From: Candidatus Izemoplasma sp.
Lineage (GTDB): Bacteria; Bacillota_I; Bacilli_A; Izemoplasmatales; Izemoplasmataceae
Assembly: GCA_007132465.1 (NCBI GenBank)
Contig: SLOP01000005.1
Location: 1 to 64,000 of the forward strand
Direction of reading: 5' to 3'
Length of the DNA: 64,000 nucleotides
The notes below the pieces were generated by a model. It ran no database searches and was not told the DNA's origin. It worked only from the letters and a program-made list of their open reading frames with translations. Shown piece by piece: positions 9,977 through 18,408 of the stretch (its first letter is position 1; each line of letters begins with the position of its first letter). Made by a program: the position numbers and the translations under genes.

Positions 9977-10627
9977 TTATTGTTTGCCAAACGCCTTATC
10001 CCAGTCGGCGAGGAACGCCTGGATGCCGTTGTCGGTCAAGGGGTGTTTAAGCGACTTTTTAAAGACATCATAGGGTACGGTGGCGATATGCGCTCCGGCT
10101 AAGGCTGAATCACGAAGGTGTTGGGGGGTACGGATGGATGCGCTAATGATTTCAGTGTCCAAACCATACATGTCGAATATGTCACGGATTTGCTCGATGA
10201 TGGTGATGCCATCGGCTAAAGTGTCGTCTAAGCGGCCGATGAATGGACTGACAAACGTTGCGCCGGCTAACGCCGCAAACAACGCTTGGTTAACGCTAAA
10301 AATGAGCGTGACGTTGGTCTTAATGTTTTCACGAGAAAGCGTTCGAACGGCTTTTAACCCTTCGTCGGTCATGGGAATCTTCACGACCATGTTAGGATGC
10401 ATGCTGGCGATTTGGCGTCCTTCTTCAATCATCTTATCAGCGTCTAAGCTGATGACTTCACCGCTGATGGGGCCATCGACAATGTCGGTGATTTCGTTTA
10501 GAACCTCTTCGAAGTTTCGGCCTTCCTTGGCAATTAAGGTCGGGTTGGTGGTGACGCCGCTTAAGATGCCAAGCGACGCAATTTCACGGATGTGTTCGAC
10601 GTTGGCGGTGTCGATAAATAGTTTCAT
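9977..10627 (-). CDS. tal: Transaldolase (TalC-type)
   Basis: Short transaldolase/fructose-6-phosphate aldolase family enzyme of 216 residues, the usual length for this subfamily. It moves a three-carbon unit between sugar phosphates in the non-oxidative pentose phosphate pathway. The Schiff-base lysine is in VVKIPMT (Lys83); FIDTAN at the N-terminus and GVTTNPTLI are also characteristic. Its ATG overlaps the TGA of the deformylase gene (ATGA), and an AAGGAGG box lies 10 bases upstream. The exact choice between transaldolase and F6P aldolase activity cannot be made from motifs alone. Confidence 0.9.
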   Translation of the reverse strand: MKLFIDTANVEHIREIASLGILSGVTTNPTLIAKEGRNFEEVLNEITDIVDGPISGEVISLDADKMIEEGRQIASMHPNMVVKIPMTDEGLKAVRTLSRENIKTNVTLIFSVNQALFAALAGATFVSPFIGRLDDTLADGITIIEQIRDIFDMYGLDTEIISASIRTPQHLRDSALAGAHIATVPYDVFKKSLKHPLTDNGIQAFLADWDKAFGKQ

Positions 10628-11244
10628 GCTGGTGGATCCTCCTTAGGATTTTGGTTTGTGTCATCGCTCGAGCCTTCCTCAAGCTGCTTAAATTGCACAG
10701 GCATGGCCTCAGGTAGCGATGCCACGGTTTTATCGGTGAACATGATGCCGTCGAGGTGATCGATTTCGTGCTGAATGACGATGCTTAAAAACCCGCGAAG
10801 TTTAATGGTTTCGTCGGTGACGACACCGGTGTCGGGATTCATGCGTTGCGTCTGAATCGTCACGTGTTGGTGTCGTGGAACAAGGCCTTCGACCTCACGA
10901 TCAACCGATAAGCAACCTTCGCCTCCGGGCATGTAGATGGTGGCAAGACTGTGGCGTACGATGCGAGGATTAATCAGGCAATAATCATGCAGGGTTTCAA
11001 AGGATTCGTCTTCGGTGTGGATGGCAATCATTCGTTTCGACACGTTAATCTGTGGTGCGGCAAGGCCGACACCAGGACGCAGGGCATAGGTTTCGGCTTT
11101 TTCAGGATCTTGCGAATCAATGAGAAATTGTCGCATGGCGCGCATGGTGGCCCTGTCCTCGTCCGACAGAGGAAGCGTGACCGACGGTGCTTTTTTCCGT
11201 AAGGTTGGGTGCCCTTCACGGATGATGTCTTTCATGGTTATCAT
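10624..11244 (-). CDS. def: Peptide deformylase
   Basis: Removes the formyl group from the N-terminal Met of new proteins. All three metalloenzyme motifs are present: GVGLAAPQ (58-65), EGCLS with the metal Cys (109-113) and QHEIDH (158-163). The insertions between motifs resemble type 2 deformylases of Gram-positive bacteria. The C-terminus has an acidic tail (about 30 residues after the HEIDH helix). I chose the ATG at 11244 because GAGGTG lies just before it; upstream in-frame starts would fall inside the -10 box at 11263-11268. It is followed by tal with a 4-base overlap. Confidence 0.92.
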   Translation of the reverse strand: MITMKDIIREGHPTLRKKAPSVTLPLSDEDRATMRAMRQFLIDSQDPEKAETYALRPGVGLAAPQINVSKRMIAIHTEDESFETLHDYCLINPRIVRHSLATIYMPGGEGCLSVDREVEGLVPRHQHVTIQTQRMNPDTGVVTDETIKLRGFLSIVIQHEIDHLDGIMFTDKTVASLPEAMPVQFKQLEEGSSDDTNQNPKEDPPA

Positions 11245-11262
11245 GCGTTTCACCTCGAGCAT

Positions 11263-11268
11263 ATTATA
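11263..11268 (-). promoter_or_regulatory. -10 element of the def-tal promoter
   Basis: TATAAT on the minus strand, 18 bases ahead of the deformylase ATG. No convincing -35 is visible. The leader must be very short. Confidence 0.5.
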
Positions 11269-11345
11269 CCAAAGAACCGTCGGTTTCCCTAGTGTCTTAC
11301 TTGTAAATAATGAAGACTAAAGCGTTTTCAACATGGGCGTTGGTA

Positions 11346-11374
11346 TTGTTTGTGGCCGTGTTTCAGAGTATAAT
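11346..11374 (+). promoter_or_regulatory. Promoter for pfkA
   Basis: TTGTTT (11346-11351), 17-bp spacer, TATAAT (11369-11374), 26 bases before the chosen ATG. Confidence 0.65.
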
Positions 11375-11400
11375 GGGTGTACGAAAAGGAGTTGGGGCGC

Positions 11401-12528
11401 ATGAAAACCATAAAAAAAATCGGCATCATCACCGGAGGGGGAGATTGCAGCGGGTTAAACGCTGTCATCAACGGCATCACCAAAACGGCCATAAACACCT
11501 ACGGCCTTGATGTCATCGGCTACCGACGAGGGTATTTCGGCTTGTATCACAACGATTTTCAGGTACTCGACCTCAAGGCGGTATCCGGCATCATGCACGA
11601 AGGTGGCACCATCTTAAAAGCGTCGAACAAGGATAACTTGTTCAATTATCCGGTCAAACAAGACAAGGGTGAAACTGTTTATAAAGACATGAGTGACGTT
11701 GCCGTTGCCAACATGAAAAAAGAGGGCGTTGACGCGTTAATTGTCGTCGGCGGCGACGGCACGCTCACCAGCGCTCGCGACTTTCATCGCAAAAACATCC
11801 CGGTCATCGGCGTGCCCAAGACCATCGACAACGACCTCCCTGCAACCGACGTCACGTTCGGCTACAACACAAGTTTGGAAACCATCACCGATGCGCTTGA
11901 CAAAATACACACCACGGCGTATTCTCATGATCGCGTGATGGTGGTTGAAGTGATGGGGCGAAACACCGGATGGCTTGCCCTCGAAGGGGGCATAGCTGGG
12001 AGCGCCGACGTGATTTTGATTCCGGAAATTCCCTACGATATTAACAAAATCGTGGATAAAATCAAAGAACGCGACCGCATGGGCAAATCGTTTGCGATTA
12101 TTGTCGTCAGCGAAGGTGCGAAACCCGTGGGTGGCGAAGCTCACGTCCGGGAGATTATCGAAGATTCGGCCGATACCGTACGGCTTGGTGGCATTGGTGA
12201 CATTATTACCCGTCAACTGTCTACACTGATTGACAACCATGAAGTTCGGTACTCTAATCTTGCCTACATCCAACGCGGCGGCATTGCCAGCCAGTTCGAC
12301 CGCATGATTGGGTTGCGCTTTGGCGTCGAAGCCGTTCATCTGTTGATGAATGGTGGCACTGGACAAATGGTACGGTGTCGTGGCCGTGAAATCGAGCACG
12401 TTCCATTGATTGACGTGGTGGGCGATGGATTAACCGGTGAAACCAGCCACGGCGGAAAAAAATACGTCGATCCGAAAGGGCAAATGGTGCGTTCGGCCAA
12501 ATCGATTGGCATCAGTTTTGGTGATTAA
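11401..12528 (+). CDS. pfkA: 6-phosphofructokinase (group with Lys in the PKTIDND motif)
   Basis: Phosphorylates fructose 6-phosphate, the committed step of glycolysis. Motifs: GGDCSG (13-18), GGDGT (about 117-121), PKTIDND (about 139-145, catalytic Asp), MGRNTGW (about 185-191). The Gly in GGDGT matches ATP-dependent enzymes, while Lys in PKTIDND is the state seen in the PPi-type lineage and in group III ATP enzymes. The likely donor is therefore ATP, but this is not certain. Length is 375 residues, longer than the 320 of classical PfkA. I chose the ATG at 11401, which follows AAGGAG; the upstream GTG at 11377 precedes that box. Confidence 0.9.
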   Translation: MKTIKKIGIITGGGDCSGLNAVINGITKTAINTYGLDVIGYRRGYFGLYHNDFQVLDLKAVSGIMHEGGTILKASNKDNLFNYPVKQDKGETVYKDMSDVAVANMKKEGVDALIVVGGDGTLTSARDFHRKNIPVIGVPKTIDNDLPATDVTFGYNTSLETITDALDKIHTTAYSHDRVMVVEVMGRNTGWLALEGGIAGSADVILIPEIPYDINKIVDKIKERDRMGKSFAIIVVSEGAKPVGGEAHVREIIEDSADTVRLGGIGDIITRQLSTLIDNHEVRYSNLAYIQRGGIASQFDRMIGLRFGVEAVHLLMNGGTGQMVRCRGREIEHVPLIDVVGDGLTGETSHGGKKYVDPKGQMVRSAKSIGISFGD

Positions 12529-12529
12529 C

Positions 12530-12781
12530 ATGGACTATCCCATAGATTACAACGCGTACACAACGGAAGAAATTGTCGAAATCATTGCCTTTTTACATGC
12601 CCTTGAGCAACACAAGTTCGGTGATGAAATCAGCGCGGACGAGTTGCTTTCACGATATAACACGTACCGCAGCATTCTCAACAATAAGGCAGAAGAAAAG
12701 CGTATCGACAAGGCCTTTGAGTCGCAAACAGGCATTGCGATATACCAAACCATGAACGCCATTAAGAAATCCTCATCGTGA
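12530..12781 (+). CDS. UPF0223 family protein (YktA-like)
   Basis: An 83-residue protein starting MDYPIDYNAYTTEEI, which matches the start of UPF0223 proteins (YPIDxxWSTEEM). The KAEEKRIDKAFE segment also fits the family. Function is unknown. The ATG follows the pfkA stop directly, so the two are probably co-transcribed. The true start is inside pfkA's end region; longer upstream frames only read the pfkA sequence in another frame. The stop codon lies inside the terminator hairpin. Confidence 0.75.
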   Translation: MDYPIDYNAYTTEEIVEIIAFLHALEQHKFGDEISADELLSRYNTYRSILNNKAEEKRIDKAFESQTGIAIYQTMNAIKKSSS

Positions 12782-12793
12782 GGATTTCTTTTT
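12765..12793 (+). terminator. Intrinsic terminator overlapping the UPF0223 stop codon
   Basis: Arms 12765-12775 and 12779-12789 (11 bp, 3-base loop) followed by Ts. Confidence 0.85.
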
Positions 12794-12836
12794 CGGTTAC
12801 CGTTTGTGGTACAATATAGTCAATGAAGGTGATTGG

Positions 12837-13559
12837 ATGCGACTTGATAGATGGCTCGCGCACGCCGGCATCGGCACGCGAAGCGAAGTGAAAGCAATCA
12901 TCAAAAAGGGTCGTGTTTGTGTCAATGGCACGGTGGTTAAACGACCTAACGTCCAGGTTCGCGTTGACATCGATTGCGTTGATTTTGACGGGCAAACGAT
13001 CGCCGCGCCGTCACACGTGGTGTTGGCGATGAATAAACCCAAAGGGGTGGTTTCTGCTCGCCGCGATGCGCGCAACCGAACCGTGATTGATTGCCTTCCA
13101 ACAACATACCAACGGCGGGATTTGCACGTGGCTGGTCGTCTCGATAAGGACGTGAGTGGCCTCGTTATTTTAACGAACGACACGGCGCTGGTTCATGAGA
13201 TTATCTCACCCGCCAAGCACGTGCATAAAACCTATGATGTCGTGGTTGATCAAGGGTTACCTCCCCGCGAGGCCTTTTTAAAGCCACGGCGCTTAAAAGA
13301 TGGCAGGAATCGTTTATACATACCTAAACCACCCCGCATCTTGCGGTGGGAGGGAACGGAAGCGCGCGTGGCGCTGTGTGAAGGGAAGTTTCACCAAGTT
13401 AAGCGCATGTTTGAGGCCATCGGAGTAGGCGTTGTCACCTTGAAACGCGTGGCCATTGGTTCGCTGACATTGGGTGATCTATCGGTTGGTGAAACGCGCG
13501 TTTTAAACACATCTGAGGTGGCATCGCTGTTTAACGCAATGCCCGAGAAGGAGCGATAA
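12837..13559 (+). CDS. Pseudouridine synthase, RsuA/RluB family
   Basis: Isomerises a uridine in rRNA. The N-terminal S4 RNA-binding domain (MRLDRWLAHAGIGTRSE, residues 1-60) is followed by the catalytic domain with GRLDKDVSGL (100-109); Asp103 is the nucleophile. NKPKGVVS and the C-terminal EGKFHQVKRMFEAIG motif are typical of the RsuA branch. At 240 residues it is close to RsuA (16S rRNA U516) in size, but RluB/RluE-type specificity cannot be excluded. The ATG at 12837 is preceded by GAAGGTGATT. A -10-like TACAAT is at 12810-12815. The next gene follows after 1 base. Confidence 0.88.
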   Translation: MRLDRWLAHAGIGTRSEVKAIIKKGRVCVNGTVVKRPNVQVRVDIDCVDFDGQTIAAPSHVVLAMNKPKGVVSARRDARNRTVIDCLPTTYQRRDLHVAGRLDKDVSGLVILTNDTALVHEIISPAKHVHKTYDVVVDQGLPPREAFLKPRRLKDGRNRLYIPKPPRILRWEGTEARVALCEGKFHQVKRMFEAIGVGVVTLKRVAIGSLTLGDLSVGETRVLNTSEVASLFNAMPEKER

Positions 13560-13560
13560 C

Positions 13561-14646
13561 ATGGACATGGTGGCTTGGACAACCTTGTCGTTTATGATGG
13601 GTTCGTTGATGGTGGCTGTTATCATGTATGCGCTCAACAGGCTTTATGATCGACGAGATTACCTTAGCGCATGGGGGCATTATTGGACGGTGCTCGGCAT
13701 CGCTTACGGGCTGCTTTACGTCGGTATTGTGAGGGAACAGGCCTGGTTTGGCATCGCATATTTATGGGTGTTGGTGGCGAGCGCGTATGTGTTTTACCGT
13801 GCGACGATGTTGCTTTTAGGCCTCAGCGCTAACCGTCGCTTAGAAGGTCTTAGCATGGCCGCGGTGGCGCTAGGGTTGATTTTGGTTGGGGCCCTTACGG
13901 ATGACCCGGTGGTGTTGCTTGCTTGCTTTGCTGCGGTACCGATTGGCGGGTTTGTGATTGGTGGGGTGTTATTCATTCGTCGCGGTGATTTGCTCGCTCG
14001 CGTGGTTGGCGTCTTAGCGCTTGTGCTTGGGGTGAATTATGTGTTCTTCATCATGCTGTCGTCGGTTGAATCGTTGTTTAGTACGCTCTCATTAGTGACC
14101 GGATCGCTCGGCTTCTTGTTTGCGTCGTCGATTGTCTTGCTCTATGTTCATGAGGTGAATAAAGCACACACGCTGATGCGTGATACCTTAACGTATAAGA
14201 GTTATCACGATGCCTTAACCGGTTTGCAAAACCGCACGTTTTTTGAAGAGCAGCTTCCGCTCATCGATTCGGCTGAAACATGGCCGCTAACACTGCTTAT
14301 GATAGACATGAATCATCTAAAGGAAGTCAATGACCGCCATGGTCATCGCTTAGGTGATCGTATGTTGATGGCGGTGGCGAATGTGCTCGCCACCCACACA
14401 AGACCTCAGGACCTCTTGGTTCGGCATGGTGGTGATGAATTTTTAATGGTGCTGACTAAGACGACCCTCGATGTGGCTCACGCGATTAAATCACGCATTC
14501 AACACGAGACCAAGCAACACGTGTTCAAGGGTGTGCCTTGCACGGTTGCCATCGGTTTGGCGTGTAAGCGAGATGCCTCGATGACACATCAGGCATGGTA
14601 TGACGAAGCCGAACGCATGATGTATAAAGACAAAGAAACCGCGTAA
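13561..14646 (+). CDS. Membrane-bound GGDEF protein (probable diguanylate cyclase)
   Basis: About 200 N-terminal residues form several hydrophobic helices, followed by a GGDEF domain. The active-site motif is intact as HGGDEF (GGDEF at about 290-294), and the metal-binding LMIDMNHLKEVND with DRHGHRLGD is also intact, so cyclic-di-GMP synthesis is plausible. I see no RxxD inhibitory site at the usual place five residues before GGDEF. It directly follows the pseudouridine synthase gene with the ribosome-binding site GAGAAGGAG, so the two are probably co-transcribed. The signal sensed by the membrane part is unknown. Confidence 0.85.
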   Translation: MDMVAWTTLSFMMGSLMVAVIMYALNRLYDRRDYLSAWGHYWTVLGIAYGLLYVGIVREQAWFGIAYLWVLVASAYVFYRATMLLLGLSANRRLEGLSMAAVALGLILVGALTDDPVVLLACFAAVPIGGFVIGGVLFIRRGDLLARVVGVLALVLGVNYVFFIMLSSVESLFSTLSLVTGSLGFLFASSIVLLYVHEVNKAHTLMRDTLTYKSYHDALTGLQNRTFFEEQLPLIDSAETWPLTLLMIDMNHLKEVNDRHGHRLGDRMLMAVANVLATHTRPQDLLVRHGGDEFLMVLTKTTLDVAHAIKSRIQHETKQHVFKGVPCTVAIGLACKRDASMTHQAWYDEAERMMYKDKETA

Positions 14647-14675
14647 AAAAAGCGAACCACCGGGTTCGCTTTTTA
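14645..14675. terminator. Bidirectional terminator, GGDEF gene / cysteine desulfurase
   Basis: Stem AGCGAACC/GGTTCGCT (14651-14658 with 14663-14670) flanked by A6 and T-run, between convergent genes. Confidence 0.85.
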
Positions 14676-15797
14676 CGTGGTTAACGTGTGAATCGCTTCA
14701 GCTAAGGCATCGACATCATCCACGGTAAGGTCTTTGCCAAGTGAGATGCGTATCGACCCTTCAAGATAAGGTGACGGCACGCCCATGGCGCTCAGGACAT
14801 GGCTCGGTTCGATGTTGCCCGCATCGCACGCGCTGCCGAGAGACACGTAAAAGCCTTGACGATCTAACTCGAACGCGAGCACATCGGCTGACACACCACC
14901 AAAGCCGAGGTTTATGATGGCCGCAAGCCGTGCATCGTTAAGGGGATGACCGTTGAGCGAATAGTCGACACCAAATGCGTCAAGTTTATCAAGGAGCCGC
15001 TTAGCGAGACGTTGTGTGGCGTTATCGTGCGATTTCGCCTGCGTTTGAGCGGTTTTCAATGCTGCCGCAAAACCACAGATGGCTGGAAGATTTTCCGTGC
15101 CGGCGCGTCTTTTGAACTCGTGATTTCCGCCGTATATCAGGGGTTCAATGATGTCGAGGTTGCGCACATACAATAAGCCGACACCTCGTGGTCCATGGAA
15201 CTTGTGAGCGCTTAAGCTGACCATGTCAGCTTTTAGCGAGGTGAAGTCGAGGGGGTGGTAAAGCGGGACTTGGATCATGTCGAGGTGAATGGTCGTATCA
15301 TAGGGTTTGATGGCTGTTTGTATAGCGTCCCAGTTCAGCAACGTGCCGGTTTCGTTGTTGGCGTAGATGAGGCTTAGGAAATGGTGTTTACCCGGCGTGA
15401 GGTGCTGCTTGAGCGCGTCAATATCCACCTCGCCCTTTGGTGTGACCGCTAACACGACAACATCAGCGCCGGTGGTTTTAAGATGATGACAAGCGTTAAG
15501 CGTGGCTTTGTGTTCGACGGCCGTCGTGAGGATGCGAGCGCTTGGATGTTTGCGATGAAAGCCTTGGATGGCCAGGTTGTTAGCTTCGCTGCCGGTGGCG
15601 GTGAAAATGAGGTTCTTCCGTGTGGTATTCAATAACTCTGCCACCGCATTTTTGGCTTGATTGTAACGTTTTTTTGCAGCGATGCCGGCTTCGTGTAAGG
15701 AAGAAGGGTTTCCAGGATAACGTTTGGCAATGTCGTGCATTAATGTCAACACAGCGAGGTCGGTCGGTGTGGTGGCGGCGTAGTCGAAATAGCGCAT
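14673..15797 (-). CDS. Cysteine desulfurase (NifS/IscS family)
   Basis: PLP enzyme that takes sulfur from cysteine for Fe-S clusters or tRNA thiolation. The PLP lysine is in SLSAHKFHGPRG (Lys199), the substrate-contacting His96 in VEHKATL, and the persulfide cysteine is Cys324 in LGSACDAGNIEPSH. The loop around this Cys is of the long, flexible class I type. Length of 374 residues is normal. It lies 10 bp downstream of a small unknown gene in the same direction and is preceded by AGGAGGTG. No scaffold protein or tRNA thiolase gene is adjacent, so the sulfur acceptor cannot be named. Confidence 0.92.
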   Translation of the reverse strand: MRYFDYAATTPTDLAVLTLMHDIAKRYPGNPSSLHEAGIAAKKRYNQAKNAVAELLNTTRKNLIFTATGSEANNLAIQGFHRKHPSARILTTAVEHKATLNACHHLKTTGADVVVLAVTPKGEVDIDALKQHLTPGKHHFLSLIYANNETGTLLNWDAIQTAIKPYDTTIHLDMIQVPLYHPLDFTSLKADMVSLSAHKFHGPRGVGLLYVRNLDIIEPLIYGGNHEFKRRAGTENLPAICGFAAALKTAQTQAKSHDNATQRLAKRLLDKLDAFGVDYSLNGHPLNDARLAAIINLGFGGVSADVLAFELDRQGFYVSLGSACDAGNIEPSHVLSAMGVPSPYLEGSIRISLGKDLTVDDVDALAEAIHTLTT

Positions 15798-15807
15798 GGC
15801 GCACCTC

Positions 15808-16089
15808 CTACTTCAATTTGGTAATGCGAGCGTCAGCGTTCAGGTCGAGAAACGCCTGGATGTCAGGGTGATCTTCTAACTGGATGGTGCCGTCATAACG
15901 TTCGAGGGTTTTCCCGAGTGCTTCAGCGAAGTGTTTCACGACATAGGACGTGTGGATGATGCATGGGTCGTCGTCATCAAAAAGGTCAATGCTTTTGTCG
16001 ACGATGGCGCTTTTTTTCACGGGCATGTTCATCACATTGCCTTTGAAAATCGTTTTGCCGAGGTGTTCAACCTGTATTTTTTTGATCAT
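15808..16089 (-). CDS. Hypothetical 93-residue protein upstream of cysteine desulfurase
   Basis: I do not recognise this family. It begins MIKKIQVEHLGKTIFKG, is soluble and charged, and has the run DDDD near residue 40. The ATG at 16089 is chosen because AGGAGGG stands 6 bases upstream. It is transcribed from a consensus promoter and followed after 10 bp by the cysteine desulfurase gene, so it probably shares the operon. There is no Cys cluster of the SufU/IscU kind (only one Cys), so it is not a scaffold. Confidence 0.6.
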   Translation of the reverse strand: MIKKIQVEHLGKTIFKGNVMNMPVKKSAIVDKSIDLFDDDDPCIIHTSYVVKHFAEALGKTLERYDGTIQLEDHPDIQAFLDLNADARITKLK

Positions 16090-16254
16090 GTTAGTCCCTC
16101 CTATGGTTAGGGAATGAAAGCGTCCGTGATGAATGAAACGCTGTGAAAGATTACACGTTGCCGAACCAACGCTCACGTGATGATGGGGTTAACGGTGATG
16201 AGGGCTTTGATGTGTGGCCGCTCAGCGAACATGCTTGTGAGAGATGTCGCCTTT

Positions 16255-16283
16255 ATTATAGGGGTAATGTTGATGCTTGTCAA
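16255..16283 (-). promoter_or_regulatory. Consensus sigma-A promoter for the small gene-cysteine desulfurase operon
   Basis: TTGACA (complement of 16278-16283), exactly 17 bp, TATAAT (complement of 16255-16260). Leader to the ATG is about 160 nt. Confidence 0.85.
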
Positions 16284-16308
16284 ACACCGTATTGACGCGT
16301 GATATCGT

Positions 16309-16336
16309 TTGTAAGTCCGACATTTTATGCTATAAT
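16309..16336 (+). promoter_or_regulatory. Promoter for ylbF
   Basis: TTGTAA (16309-16314), 16-bp spacer, TATAAT (16331-16336); divergent from the desulfurase promoter. Confidence 0.65.
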
Positions 16337-16352
16337 GACACCGGGTGATTGA

Positions 16353-16751
16353 ATGAATCAAAAACTGCTCGAAATAACGTCTGATGTTGTCGAAGCCTTG
16401 AAGCGCGACGATGTCTATAAAACCTACGAAAAAGCGCGGATGACCATGGAAACAAGCGGTGTTGTCAAACCGCTCTTGGAGGCGTTTTTGGAAGCCAAGG
16501 AAGCCTATGAGTCGGTGCAGAAACGCGGCAAGCATCATCCCGATTTTTCGGTGCGTGCTAAGGCCCTTCAACAAGCGCGCATCGCCCTCTATGACTGCCC
16601 CGAAGTCATCGCCTTCATCAACGCCGAAAAAACGCTTCAATCAACCCTTGAAAAATTAACATCTCGCCTCGCCGAGGCGGTGTCTTCTCGCGTCCCTGTG
16701 AAGACTAAGGCCGGCGCATTGGGAGGAGGAGCAACATGCCTGAACGGATGA
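16353..16751 (+). CDS. ylbF: YlbF/YmcA family protein
   Basis: All-helical protein of 132 residues with the YlbF core (EAFLEAKEAYESVQ, then helices to about residue 110). In Bacillus subtilis YlbF works with YmcA and YaaT as the Y-complex that tunes RNase Y-dependent mRNA maturation. The ATG at 16353 is close to the promoter and has the weak ribosome-binding site GGTGATT. The tail (after residue 112) overlaps the start of ylbG. The ylbF-ylbG pairing is conserved in Bacilli. Confidence 0.85.
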   Translation: MNQKLLEITSDVVEALKRDDVYKTYEKARMTMETSGVVKPLLEAFLEAKEAYESVQKRGKHHPDFSVRAKALQQARIALYDCPEVIAFINAEKTLQSTLEKLTSRLAEAVSSRVPVKTKAGALGGGATCLNG

Positions 16752-16999
16752 GTTTAATCGTGTACTTTAATCGCCCCAAGGTACTTAAGCAAATTAAGAA
16801 CCATGGGAACTTGGCTTATTATCATAAAAAACGCCGTTATGCGGTGATTTACATCAACGCCGAGGATGAGCAAAACGTGGTGAATCGCTTAAAGAAGATT
16901 CGCCATGTGCGGAAGGTGGATGTGTCGCTGCTTGATCGTGATATGTACACCCTTGATGACTGTCAAGAAAAAAACCTTGACAGCAGTTCCGAGGCGTGA
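16736..16999 (+). CDS. ylbG: YlbG family protein (DUF2129)
   Basis: An 87-residue small protein with the YlbG pattern ([20 protein letters not shown], then [13 protein letters not shown]). Function is not established; the genomic link to ylbF is the main clue. GGAGGAGGA precedes the ATG, and a second in-frame ATG five codons in is a possible alternative. It overlaps ylbF by 16 bases. Confidence 0.85.
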   Translation: MPERMSLIVYFNRPKVLKQIKNHGNLAYYHKKRRYAVIYINAEDEQNVVNRLKKIRHVRKVDVSLLDRDMYTLDDCQEKNLDSSSEA

Positions 17000-17045
17000 T
17001 ATGCTTAATCAGGAAATGGGATTTACTTCTAAGGAGGAATGCATC

Positions 17046-17312
17046 ATGGCAGTAAAACTGCGCCTGCAACGACACGGAACCGTTAAGCGTCCATTTTACC
17101 GTTTGGTTGTCGCCGACAGCAAACACAAACGCGACGGACGTTATTTGGAGATTATCGGCACCTACGATCCTAAGGCCGAACCGAGCGCCGTCAAAATTGA
17201 CGAGGAACGCGCGCTTGCTTGGTTGGAACAAGGTGCGCAACCGACCGATACGGTACGCAACATGTTGTCTAAAGCGGGCATCATTGCCAAGCATAAACAA
17301 GGCAAGAAGTAG
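17046..17312 (+). CDS. rpsP: 30S ribosomal protein S16
   Basis: Starts [22 protein letters not shown], the S16 signature, with the following [19 protein letters not shown] also typical. It is 88 residues, normal for S16. The ribosome-binding site AAGGAGG is well placed before the ATG at 17046; longer frames read through from ylbG. It begins the rpsP-khpA-rimM-trmD-rplS order common in Firmicutes, although ffh is not upstream here. Confidence 0.97.
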   Translation: MAVKLRLQRHGTVKRPFYRLVVADSKHKRDGRYLEIIGTYDPKAEPSAVKIDEERALAWLEQGAQPTDTVRNMLSKAGIIAKHKQGKK

Positions 17313-17323
17313 GGTGATCGCCG

Positions 17324-17572
17324 GTGGCTGTGAACTATGAGCAGATGATTCACGACCTCGTCAAGCCCTTGGTTGTTAACCCGGATGATTTGGTTGTCAA
17401 AAAGCTCTCCGATGACGGCAACATCATCGCCATGCAAATTTTTGTTCATCCCGATGATCTTGGACGGGTAATTGGCAAAAACGGGCGCATTGCCAACGCG
17501 GTACGGACCATTGCCTATGCGAGCGCGTCGCGCGAACACAAAAGAATTACCATCAACATCGAGTCGTTTTAA
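17324..17572 (+). CDS. khpA: KH-domain RNA-binding protein KhpA
   Basis: An 82-residue protein containing one KH domain with the RNA-binding GxxG loop in GRVIGKNGRIANAVRTI. In Firmicutes KhpA pairs with KhpB/Jag and binds many transcripts. Start is GTG at 17324, 11 bases after rpsP. A terminator follows immediately. Confidence 0.9.
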   Translation: MAVNYEQMIHDLVKPLVVNPDDLVVKKLSDDGNIIAMQIFVHPDDLGRVIGKNGRIANAVRTIAYASASREHKRITINIESF

Positions 17573-17595
17573 GCCGCTTATATGAGTGGCTTTTT
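17571..17595 (+). terminator. Intrinsic terminator after khpA
   Basis: AAGCC/GGCTT stem with interior pairs and TTTTT tail, separating khpA from the ABC exporter genes. Confidence 0.65.
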
Positions 17596-17622
17596 CTTCA
17601 ATGCAAATTTTTGGAGGTTGCC

Positions 17623-18408
17623 ATGAAACCGTTAAGTGTAAAAAACATCCGCAAGACGTTTACGCTCTCCCGTAAACAACGCAAGATTGAGCAGACGGAT
17701 GCCGCACGCAAGGTTGCCGTTGACAACGTCAGTTTTGAGGCGCGCCCTGGAGAAATCTTCGGATTGCTCGGGCCCAACGGCGCTGGAAAGACAACCACCT
17801 TGCGGTGCGTTGCAACGCTGATAAGACCGGATGAGGGCGATATCTCTGTCGATGGGTTCAGCGTCCTTACCGACGCCGGTAACGTGCGTAAGCGCATCGC
17901 GTTTTTGACCAACGAGCTTAAACTTGAAGACCACTTCACACCGACTTATCTCTATCGGTATTTTTCACGATTGCATGGCATTGACGACGACGTGGCCAAC
18001 ACGCGACGAGAAGCGATATTTAAGCGCTTTGGCATCGATAAGTTCGCCGAAGTGAAAGTCGCCGATTTGTCCTCGGGCATGAAACAAAAGACATCGCTCG
18101 CGGTGTCGCTGGTTCATGATCCTGATTACATCGTGTTTGACGAACCTACCAACGGACTTGATGTGTTGACGGCACGGACCGTGACCGATTACTTACAAGA
18201 ACTGCGTGACCAAGGCAAGACGGTCATTTTATCGACACATATCCTGAGCGTGGTTGAAAAGCTATGCGATCGCGTCGGCATCATCATCGACGGTGAGATG
18301 AAAGCGATGGATACGCTAACGCGAGTTAAAGCGGCATCATCGGACGGCGAACTGGAGACGTTGTTCTTTGATTTGGTCGAGGCGAGCGCAGGTGAGTCTC
18401 ATGCGTAA
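17623..18408 (+). CDS. ABC exporter ATP-binding protein, NatA-like
   Basis: Single ABC domain: Walker A GPNGAGKTTT (about residues 50-59), signature LSSGMKQK, Walker B YIVFDEPTNGLD, and switch His in LSTHIL. An N-terminal 20-residue basic stretch (TFTLSRKQRK) is inserted in the first strands. Closest in style to NatA of the Na+ exporter NatAB and to multidrug-type ATPases, so the substrate is not certain. The ATG at 17623 follows GGAGG. The end overlaps the next gene by 8 bases. Confidence 0.85.
   Translation: MKPLSVKNIRKTFTLSRKQRKIEQTDAARKVAVDNVSFEARPGEIFGLLGPNGAGKTTTLRCVATLIRPDEGDISVDGFSVLTDAGNVRKRIAFLTNELKLEDHFTPTYLYRYFSRLHGIDDDVANTRREAIFKRFGIDKFAEVKVADLSSGMKQKTSLAVSLVHDPDYIVFDEPTNGLDVLTARTVTDYLQELRDQGKTVILSTHILSVVEKLCDRVGIIIDGEMKAMDTLTRVKAASSDGELETLFFDLVEASAGESHA

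Noticed and set aside
16090-16250. Riboswitch or T-box in the leader ahead of the small gene and cysteine desulfurase
   Set aside because: No AGGGTGGNACCGCG motif, no terminator hairpin with a T-run, and no riboswitch core that I recognise.
16173-16640. 155-codon minus-strand frame opposite ylbF
   Set aside because: It overlaps the coding strand of ylbF and would also cross the divergent promoter pair at 16255-16336.
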